Assembly (NCBI RefSeq): GCF_964355755.1
Contig: NC_092672.1
Coordinates: forward strand, 32,298,501-32,362,500
Origin: Antedon mediterranea
Lineage: Eukaryota; Echinodermata; Crinoidea; Comatulida; Antedonidae
Reading direction: 5' to 3'
Length of the DNA stretch: 64,000 bases
Shown here: one piece after another, positions 45,801-57,800 of the stretch
Layout of the letters: each line of letters opens with the position of its first letter
How positions within the stretch are numbered: position 1 is the stretch's first letter
Notes under the pieces: model-generated
Told to the model about the DNA's origin: nothing
The model's database searches: none
What the model saw: only the letters and a program-made list of their open reading frames with translations
Translations under genes and position numbers: made by a program

Positions 45801-48800
45801 CTTAATCGTTAACTTGGCCGTCGCCGACTTTTTAAGTGCCGTTTGTAGCTTCTTTTTCATGTTCGCATGGTCATATGAAATGGTTGAGGACATTATATTA
45901 ATAATGATAACCATAATGACTTGTTCGTTAATATTTGTTCTTGCTGTGAGTATGGAACGCTTCATAGCTATTGCAGCTCCGATAAAATATCGATACATTG
46001 TTACCGGAAGAAGATTAGCAATTCTATGTACTTTCTTATGGGTACTGGTCGTGTGCGTAATTGTTAAATTTTGTATAATGACTAGTTATTTCACTGTGAG
46101 GCTCAGTCTCGCATTGACTGTCATTGTGGTATTTGTGTATATATTGATGTACTTTATTTTAAAACATTCAACTAACCAACATTCAACGGCTGGATCTGCT
46201 AGACAGGCTAGATTACGATCAGTATTTATCACGTTTAGCATTCTGGTGTTTTCTCTGTTCCTGTGTTTGATACCAAACCAGATATTGTTGTTAATTCATT
46301 TAGAATGTATGGATTTATCAAATATGTCAAGTTGTTCCTGGAATGATTATTACTATCAGATTACTTTGCCGCTTCTGATGATGAATTCGGCTTTAAATCC
46401 CATCGTATACTGGTGGCGCATTCCAGAGCTGAGAGACGGAATCAAACGTGTATCATGCTTCATATTATTATGTTCTGAACCAGAAAATAGAAACAACGAA
46501 TGTAACCAGGGTGTAGATGAGCAACAGGTGTAAGATATCCAATCTCAAACTTCCAAACAGCAGAGAAATTGACTCTACACAATCAAACTAGTGTGATGTG
46601 CCAAATATGGTAGTGATATGACATCATTGTGTCCATATATGGGCACATCACATTTTTTTTGTCACATAAAATTTGATAGCGTAGATAGAGCTTTAACATT
46701 CAAATACACTGGACATAAATAGAGATCCTTATCACAACCACCAACCTGGACAAATGAAGAAATTAAACCAATCTATTGAATTTTTAAGTTTAAAATTGAA
46801 ATCTTACTAAGACTGATTATAGACGTAGAGCTAAAATCTAGAAGTAAGAAAGTAACTTCTGTAAAATCCAATTACCAGGCAGGTTTCAGGTGATCGTGCA
46901 TTTTTCAAATATGGCCCTGTGTTCTCGAATGCTCTTCCAGCACAAATTAGACTGACTGAAACAATAGTTTTGTTTAAACGCCTTTTTAAAACGTATTTAT
47001 TTCCCAAGTAGTTTTAATATCTGAGACTTCTATATTTTTATATTTTTTAATATTCCTATTTGCATATTATCTCACAATGGTTAAACTGTTACTACAAAAT
47101 GAATATCCTGAAACAAGACCGATCATTGTGCAAAGACCTAGTTTTCACGAAAATGAAAAAATAATAATAACAGGTTTATGAATCTATTCTGCAAAAAGAG
47201 CCAAGCTCAAATTATTATTATTATTATTAAATTATTATTATTGCATAAACAAATAAAGACATACACACTATGTATTTATTTGTAATGTCAGTAATTTTTT
47301 TTTTCTCTTTTGTGGGGGAAACCCACATTTATTTCCAATTTCAATAATGTCTAAAAAGATAATCATACCATATTAATATTATATTATGTCAGCAATTTAT
47401 GTTTATCACTTTGTATGTATTTTTTATAATTTTTCCTAATAAATTCAAAATGTTTGGAGAAAATTTAGTACCAGCAGTTTAATACCAAGTTTCTGTTAAA
47501 TAATTAAACACTGATTTTTCTTTATTGTTGGTAATTAAATTGCGCATGAACCTGAAATAATATTACATGGTACAAAAAGATCCCAATGTTAAAGTTTAAA
47601 GCCTCTTAAAGTAAATATCTATAACTTGTTTCATCTAGAATAACATCATTAAAGATACCTTTTCTTAAAACTGGTGATCTAATCTAAAATGAAACTATAT
47701 ATACATTGTGTCAACTTGTTTTCTGTGAATCGTGGAAGTTCCATGATTTCAACAAACCAAGTTTGACGTTAACAACATTAAATTTAATGTACGATATTTT
47801 GGTTATAGAATATAAAGAAGCATTCCTGGAATTATTATACCAATTATCTGCTGTGCAGATTTGTAAGTCAGTCCATTTCTGAAACCTATACATAATATAA
47901 TATTTGTTATCTATCAACATAGTAAACACTCCTAACAGATGGATTACTCAAGCTACAATTGGACAGAGTATCCTTATTATTCTTGGGAAAATATTCATTT
48001 TTTGAGTGCCGGTTTGACAAGCATCATCAGTGTTGCCGGTATATTGGAAAACCTGCTTCTTATATTTGCTGTGTGCTCTATCCGTCAACTAAGAAAGAAA
48101 TCTAATGTCTTACTTGTTAATCTTGCTGTCATAGATTTTTTAAGTGCGCTTTCAAGCTTTATTGTTTTATTTGCACAGCCATATCAGGAGATTATGGCAA
48201 TTGTAATGATGATGATAATCATAATGACTTGTTCGTTAGTATTTGTCCTAGCTGTGAGTATGGAACGCTTCATAGCTATTGCCGCTCCGATAAAATATCG
48301 ATACATTGTTACAGGAAGAAGATTAGCAATACTATGTACTTTCTTATGGGTACTGATTTGTATATATATCTTAACATTTGGACATTCAATCCTACTTGTT
48401 CTCTTAAGCTCAGTCTCGCATTGACTATCATTGTGAGGCTCAGTCTCGCATTGACTATCATTGTGAGGCTCAGTCTCGCATTGACTATCATTGTGAGGCT
48501 CAGTCTCGCATTGACTATCATTGTGAGGCTCAGTCTCGCATTGACTATCACTGTGAGGCTCAGTCTCGCATTGACTATCATTGTGAGGCTCAGTCTCGCA
48601 TTGACTATCACTGTGAGGCTCAGTCTCGCATTGACTATCATTGTGAGGCTCAGTCTCGCATTGACTATCATTGTGAGGCTCAGTCTCGCATTGACTATCA
48701 CTGTGAGGCTCAGTCTCGCATTGACTATCACTGTGAGGCTCAGTCTCGCATTGACTATCATTGTGAGGCTCAGTCTCGCATTGACTATCATTGTGAGGCT

Positions 48801-51800
48801 CAGTCTTGCATTGACGATCACTGTGAGGCTCAGTCTTGCATTGACTATCATTGTGAGGCTCAGTCTTGCATTGACTATCACTGTGAGGCTCAGTCTTGCA
48901 TTGACTATCATTGTGAGGCTCAGTCTTGCATTGACTATCACTGTGAGGCTCAGTCTTGCATTGACTATCACTGTAAAGCTCAGTCTTGCATTGACTCTTA
49001 TTGTGGGATTTGTGTATATTTTGATGTACTTTATTTTAAAATATACAACTAACCAACATTCAACGGCTGCTAAACAGAAACGATTACGATCAGTATTTAT
49101 TACATTTAGCATTCTGGTCTTTTCTCTGTTTTTGTGTTTGATACCGAATCAACTATTAATGATAATTTGTTATAACGCTGAATATACAGGTACTAAGGAT
49201 TATTATTTTCAGATTTTTTTACCACTTCTGATGATGAATTCGGCTTTAAATCCCATCGTATACTGGTGGCGCATTCCAGAGTTGAGGAATGGAATCAAAC
49301 GTGTATCATGCTTCATATTATGTTCTCGTTCTGAACCAGAAAATAGAACAACGAATGTAACCAGGATGTAGATGAGCAACAGGTGTAAGACATCCAATCT
49401 CAAACTTCCAAACAGCAGAAAAATTTACTCTACACAATCAAACTACTGTAGTGTGATGTGCCCAAATATGGTAGTGATATGAGATCATCGTGTCCATATA
49501 TGGGCACATCACATATTTTCGTCACATAAAGTTTGATACTGTAGACAGTGTCATAATAGATTTCATTATCACAACCACAAACTTGAAGAAATCAGAGGAA
49601 CCAATCTATTGAATTTTTAAGTTTAAAATTGAAATCTTAGTAAGATACTTTCACTGATTATAGAAAATCTAGAATTAATCAAAGTAACTTCTGTACAATC
49701 CAATTACCAGGCAGGTTTCAGGTGATCATGCATTTTTTGTTTAGCTCCTAGAAAAGAGTTCATCGAGACATGGGAATGGTGGCAGATAATCTCACAATGG
49801 TCTGTTATTACAAAATGAATATCCTGAAACAAGACTGAAAAGACTTAGTTTTCACGAAAATGAAAAAAATAACAATAACAGGTTTATGGATCTATTCTGC
49901 AAAAAGAGCCAAGCTCAAATTATTATACTGTAGACACTAATAAGTTTTTTTCTCCTTTGTGGGGGAAACCCACAGTTATTTCAAATTTCATTAATGTCTA
50001 AAACAATAATACGATATTAATTATTAATATATTATAATGTCAGCAATTTATGTTTATCACTTTGTATGTAGTTTTTATAATGTAGTTTTTCTTGATAAAT
50101 TAAAAATGTTTAGAGATAATTTAGTACCAGCAGTTTAATACCAAGTTTCTATTATATAATTAAAAACTCGATTTTTCTTGATTGTTGGTAATTAAATTGC
50201 GCATTAACCTATAAATAATATAGTCACATGGTATAAAACGAGCAACGATCCCAATGTTAAAGTTTAAAGCCTCTTAAAGTAAATATCTATTACTTGTTTC
50301 ATCTAGAATAACATAATTAAACATTAGCTTTTCTGAAATTGGTGATTTAAACAGACAATATAAAAGAAACCCAGTATAAATTGCGGTAAATTTGGTTTTG
50401 TGAAATCGTGGAAACAAGTAACTATTTTCATTTCAATGGACTGATCATGTACCTATAAATGTCATTGAATTGTAGAGAACTTGGAAAAATAAGCATTCTG
50501 GTATACTGATTACAATCTATTTTTCAGATGCGAGTAGATTTATTGTAGTCAATTGTTTTTCTGGGACTTCTACATCATTCAATAAAAATAGTTTATCTGA
50601 TAAAGGTGAACACCTTTTGACAGATGGATAACTCCAGTTACTATAATTGGACACAATCAACGAATGATTTTTCTATTAATTTTGTAGATGATAATTTTAT
50701 CATTGTTTGCATGACTAGCATCATTAGCGCTGCAGGAATATTCGAAAACCTGATTGTTATTTTAGCCGTTTGCTGTATTCGTCAACTAAGGAAGAAATCT
50801 AATGTTTTAATTGTTAACTTGGCAGTCGCTGATTTTTTAAGTGCCATTTTCAGTTTTTATTTTTTTTTTGCATCTTTAAAATTCTATTGGTTTCTTGCGA
50901 ACGTTGTATTAATGATGATAACCATAATGACTTGTTCGTTAATATTTGTTCTTGCTGTGAGTATGGAACGCTTCATAGCTATTGCAGCTCCAATAAAATA
51001 TCGATACATTGTTACAGGAAGAAGATTAGCAATACTATGTACTTTCTTATGGGTGTCGGTCTCCTCCTGCGTAATCTTTCAATTTTTTACTACAACTATT
51101 TTTTTTGCTGTAAAGCTCAGTCTTGCATTGACTCTTATTGTGGTATTTGTGTATATATTGATGTACTTTATTTTAAAACATTCAACTAACCAACATTCAA
51201 CAGCTGCTAAACAGAAGCGATTACGATCAGTATTTATCACGTTTAGCATTCTGGTCTTTTCTCTGTTCCTGTGTTTATTGCCAAACCAGATATTGTTGTT
51301 AATACATTTTAAACTTGAATTTATATCTTTTGAATTGGACTCTTGCTACTGGAAAGGATATTGTTATCGGATTACTTTACCGCTTCTCATGATGAATTCT
51401 GCTTTAAATCCCATCGTTTACTGGTGGCGCATTCCAGAGTTACGGGACGGAATCAAACGCGTATTATATTTTGTGTGTTGTCGTTCTGTAGCAGGAAATA
51501 GAAACGACGAGGAGAACCAGACAGATGAGCAACATGTGTAAAGTGTGTTTCGTTTTCCCGACGATTTATGCACCAATCATTTTACTCGATATGAGAGTAG
51601 CCGCGTCGTAAAAAGGAAAAGTTGCTGCTGCTGTAGCTTAATTTGACCTGAATTAGAGCTGAACCGAAGCAGGTGCGGAAGACCCTTTAGATACCCAAGC
51701 TCAATCTTTCGAAGCAAAAAAATATGTATATAACACCAGTAATTATAAACATTGTTGTGGAACTCTAAGCGCTGTACATAATATACTCAGGTCATATTTG

Positions 51801-54800
51801 GATCAAACACGTATGGAAACATACGCTCATAATGCAGATAGTAATCTGTGTCTTGTATATTGATAATAATTGTGTACACAAGGGTGGAGAGAGGCAAACA
51901 GAAGTAAAATACCTTGCCTAAGGATACAAGCAATGCAGAGAGAGTTTGACTCGAACCCACAATCATTAGCCCATCATCCAACAAAGCCATAATAAATAAA
52001 TTCTGACACAATTGTTGAATGCCAATATTTAAAAAATTAATTTACTATTTACCATGTTACATTAGGTTTAGATTTATATATTACCAGAAAAAAAGTGATT
52101 AAATGTGGTGTTTTAAGACAACAATTGTAGTTGTCGTTCTTGTTATCCTTTTTAAAGTTTTTTTATTATATATTTAGGCAAATTGCCAAGGATAACCATA
52201 AGCAAATTCATTCACTATCCTTCTTAAAGGTGGCAATCCTGTTCACAAGACAAACATATACACAAGATGCTCTACATAAACAAAGTCTTATTACAAGTCT
52301 TTGGGAGTGGAGTTGTAATTTCTTATTAGAAAAATCCTGACATATGACAGGACTTGAACCCAGGACACTTGAATTGGTAGCCAAGCATCATAACCACCAA
52401 GCCACAACTCCACTTTTCTTTGTGACAAGGAACATTGTTTTCTTCTAATACAGGATCTCCAATAATGGTTTTTAAACTAAGTCATGTATTGATATACATA
52501 TCAATACATGTATTGATTATTTTGCCATTAATGACATTAATAAATGTGCTTGTTCTTGAATTATACCAGCAGTTCTATTACTGGATGACTTGGTACCAAG
52601 CTTCTATGAAATAATTAAACACTGCCTTTTCTGGAATATTGGTAATAAAATCACACATAATTTATGCATTGTCAGTATAAATAGTATGTATGGTATTTGT
52701 AAATGTAAAGTACAAGGACGTCAATGTTAAAGTTTATATCCTCTTTAATAAAGTAATTGAATACCTAGTTTCTTCTAAAATAACTTCATTAAATATTGAA
52801 TCAGATAATATATTTAGGAAACCCTGTACATATTGCGGCAAACTAGGTTGTGAAATCATTTGACACAAACACAAACTTTAACTGGAATGATGTGACTATG
52901 TTTTTGAAACATGCAGCCTACAGTATTTGGGTTTAGAACTTGGTGAATAGGCATTGCTGGTAATTTTATACCAATGACTTATTTTGCAGATTTGTGATAT
53001 TACAAGTCTTTCTGGAAACTCTACATTTTTAAAAACTTTATCTATAAATCGACAAAGTTAACATTGATGGATAGTTCAAGCCAAACTTGGTTGTTGGAGT
53101 ATAATAATTCTTTACTTAATCGCTCTGAATATAATGATATTGATATTAATTTTATCAGTGCTTGCATGACAAGCATTATTAGTGTGGCAGGAATATTTGA
53201 AAACCTGATTGTTATTTTGGCCGTTTGCTGTATTCGTCAACTACGAAGGAAATCAAATATTTTAATTGTCAACTTGGCCGTCGCTGATTTTTTAAGTGCC
53301 GTTTTTAATTTATATTTGCTTTTTGCATGGCAGTATTCATTTGGGTTTATTGTAAACATTGTATTAATAATGATAATCATAATGATATTTTCGTTAGTAT
53401 TTGTCCTAGCTGTGAGTATGGAACGCTTCATAGCTATTGCTGCCCCAATAAAATACCGATACATTGTTACAGGAAGAAGATTAGCAATACTATGTACTTT
53501 CTTATGGGTATCGGTTTTGTACGTTGTAATTGTTCAATTCTTCAAACCGTCTATTTTTGTTGTAAAGCTCAGTTTTACATTGACTATCATTGTGGGAATT
53601 GTGTATATTTTGATGTACTTTGTTTTAAAATATGCAACTAACCGTGGACACTCATCAGCCGGATGTGCTAAACAGAAACGATTACGATCAGTATTTATCA
53701 CATTTAGCATTCTGCTCTTTTCTCTGTTCCTGTGTTTGATACCAAACCAGATATTGCTGTTAACTCATTTAAAATATAGAAATTTAACTTATATGTTCTA
53801 TAGTTGTTACTGGGAGGGACATTGCTATAATATTTCTTTACCGCTTCTGATGATGAATTCTGCTTTAAATCCCATCGTATACTGGTGGCGTATTCCAGAG
53901 TTGAGGAATGGAATCAAACGCGTATTATATTTTGTGTGTTGTCGTTATTTACCAGAAAATGGAAACAACGAAGGGGGTCAAACTGCTGAAACCTATGAAC
54001 TCTGAACTTTGCTTACAACTTAAAAATACACTGTATATATAAATATAAATAATTATCTGTTGTCCTTAAGTGGAAAACATCTGTCCTGATTCAGGGGAAA
54101 AAATGATTGGTAGGCCTAAGCATTTCTTGTGAACACTCATTTGAACTGGCTAGAGAGAGGCCTACATACAGTACAGACCAAAATACAGGGACTATACCCA
54201 GGGATATGACTGTTCTTTGTGAAAGCAGACATAAAGTAGAGGGTGGGACTATATACTAGAAGTGGGATTACACCCAAGGATATGGTATTAACATTAAAAT
54301 TCCAGGCATAAAAACACTCGTTATCTGGACTAGTAACATGTCATTAGCCATATAACAAATTCTGACCATACTTATCGTATGTCATTATTTAAACAAGATA
54401 TATTTCTTACAAAAAACGACTTTTTGACGTAACAGTTTTAATTATTGTTCTTTCTTCATTAAATTATGTTTTTTTATAAAATTGATATTCTATTTAATAA
54501 TTTAAATAAATTAAATAATGATTTATTATCATTTATTATCATTTATTTTTGTCAATCAGTAGGCTAACATTTAGTGTAACCTAAAATATAGTCTGAAATG
54601 CTCTATTTAATCATAAAGCAGGGCCTATTAAATATTACATTATTAAATACATATTGTTTTGAGAATGTAGATTATGATTGGATTCAGTGTCTTTCTGTAG
54701 TTGATTTAGCTTCTATATAAATTTACTTAATGGTAAAATTTGGTAAATCGCGTATAACTTTCAAAATGCTTACTCAATGGTACTGTATAGTAAAGTTTGT

Positions 54801-57800
54801 AGTTATTTTTGGTACCTAATGTAACCTTCTTTACTAATTAAGTTTAGTTATTGACGAATAAAATGAATTTAGGATAAACGATTTGCCCTGAAAAGGGATG
54901 TTTTCCAAATGTGTTATACACTGTCTAATGGTTGTCGATGCTGAAACATACTTGCACGCAATAATACAAGGCTGTATCTATCTCCTTCAACAAAAATTGT
55001 TTTAAATTGCTGAAAACCAATTAAACAGCTCGAGTACAGCATCATAATGTTGAAAACAAACCAACTTTATTTAAAAAGTACTATTTTAATAGATTTAATA
55101 TACGTTTATACAAACATATTTTTTGGCGATGAATGGAACATTCCAATTTCAAGTGTCAATTTCCATAGGCGTAATAAATCAGTGCCCAACAAAAACCAGT
55201 ACACTGCATTACCAGTCCGAGTTTACAAATTCTCATTCCTGTCAAGCCGTAGTACTATAGGTTTCGCGTGATAAAGTTTCCTAATTCTTTTCATCCTCTT
55301 GAATATAACTGCCCAAAGGCACGTCGCAAAAATTCATTTACTATTTAGCATGTTAGGTTTGAATTTATGTGGTATCAGAAAACAAGCCATTAATGTGGTG
55401 TTTTGAAACAACAATTGTACCAGCAGTTTATTACTGAATAACATGGTACCAAGTTCATATTACAGTTCTACACCATTAAAAATTGATGATAGAATATTGT
55501 TAATCAAATACTTTATGCATTAGCCTATAAATAGTACGGTACATTGGTAAAATGTACAAGGATGCCAATGTTAAAGTTTATAGCCTCTTTAATAAAGTAA
55601 TTGAATACCTAGTTTCTTTTAAAATAACTTCATTAAACACTGAATCTGACAATATATAAAGGAAACCATGTACACATTGCGGCAAACTTGGTTGTGAAAT
55701 CGTGGAAACAAGTTTGGCATGCAACAATCTTTAACTGGAATAATACATGGTGTGATTATTTTTTTTGCAACAGCCTACAGCATTTAGTTAAAAACTTGGC
55801 AAATGAGCATTGCTGGTACCAATAATCTATTTTTGTATTTCTGAAACCTTCTCTAAATTATTTAAAATTTAATCTATAAATCGACAAAATGAACAGAGAT
55901 GGATAACTCAAGCAAGGACTATGATTATTTTGATGATATTAATGTTATCTCTGTTTTTGTTACTGGCATCATTAGTGTGGCAGGAATATTTGAAAACCTG
56001 ATTGTTATTTTGGCTGTTTGCTGTATTCGTCAACTACGGAAGAAATCTAATGTTTTAATTGTTAACTTGGCAGTTGCTGATTTTTTGGGTGCCTTTGTTA
56101 GTTTATATTTTCTTTTTTTATGGCCAGATGGGTTTATTGCAATCATTGTATTAATAATGATAATCATAATGACTTGTTCGTTAGTATTTGTCCTAGCTGT
56201 GAGTATGGAACGCTTCGTAATTATTGCTGCTCCGATAAAATACCGATACATTGTTACAGGAAGAAGATTAGCAATACTATGTACTTTCTTATGGGTATCT
56301 GTTTTGTGTGTTGTAATCGTTCAATTTTGGATATATACTATGTATGTTGTAAAGCTGAGCCTCACATTGACAATCATTGTGGGATTGGTGTATATCTTAA
56401 TGTACTTTATTTTAAAATATGCAACTAACCAAAGACATTTGGTGGCAAGATCTGCTAAACAGAAACGATTACGATCAGTATTTATCACATTTAGCATTCT
56501 GGTCTTTTCTCTGTTCCTGTGTTTGATACCAAACCAGATATTGATGTTGACTCATTTAGAATTTCACCATTTATCTATTATGTTCTACAGTTGCTACTGG
56601 GAGGGACATTGCTATAATATTACTTTACCGCTTCTGATGATGAATTCTGCTTTAAATCCCATCGTATACTGGTGGCGTATTCCAGAGTTGAGGAATGGAA
56701 TCAAACGCGTATTATATTTTGTGTGTTGTCGTTATTTACCAGAAAATGGAAACAACGAAGGGGGTCAAAGTGATGAAACCTATGAACTATGAACTTTGCT
56801 TATAACTTAAAAATACAGTGTATATAAATAGAGATAATTATCTATCGTCTCTAAGATTAAGTGGAATCTGTAGCCTGGTGAATACTGGATATGGTTGACT
56901 TTTAACATCAGTAATGTAGCCACAAGAAATAAAGTGATCGCAAGAAAAGGGAACAATCTCTGTTCAAGCCACTGGGTTGTCAAAGGCCTCTGTGAAAAAG
57001 TGGTCAGATTCAAACCTTACTAACAGTACTGGTGGCTACGGCCCTGCCTATTCTACTTTCAACTACTGTATCTTATTGATACACACCCGCCAAGTTTAAT
57101 AGCAATAACATGGCTCATTGTGATTTGTTAGGTGATAATCTTTAAGTGGAATGAACCAGTACCAATGGTGGAGTACTTTTGTTTTATGGAATTATGGCAG
57201 TCTGAAAACAAGTATATAAAGCTTGGTTTCCACTAGCGACACAATGCAACGACGTATTGACGCTGACGCTGTATTACGTAATCAAAAGTGCGAACCAACA
57301 TGGCAAAAGTGCTGCAAACACTGCAGGTTTGATTTCACACATGCGGAGGAAAACACAATTATTGGAAGGGCATTTTCTTATGTTGCCATGGTTGGCTTAC
57401 GTTGTGTCGCTAGTGGGAACCAAGCTTCATAAACGATTTCTGCTGTTAAATAGATTAATTAAGAATTGAATCACAACAAACCAAAAACACAAAACGCCAA
57501 ATATGGTTTCTTCTATAGAAACCAAAAATAAAAGGGGTGGAGGAAGACCACCAATATGGTGACCATACTTTTTCTCCATTTCTACAATTAATAGTCAAAA
57601 TGAATTTATAAAAAATGAGAACCTTACTATCTCCTAAGTTAGCAATATAGAGGGCGCTGTCCACAACGAGAATGCAGATTGCTGTTGATCCATCTTTCCA
57701 AATTGGTTTTCTATTAAAAAAAAAAGACAAATTATTTCAACCTTAGTACCAACTCGACTTCGGTTTTTTCATTTTGATAGTCAACAAATATAATTCCTAA

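Noticed and set aside
48309-49112. 267-codon minus-strand ORF across GPCR 2
   Set aside because: It exists only because a 30-bp repeat unit free of stops is iterated; it has no domain and no start context.
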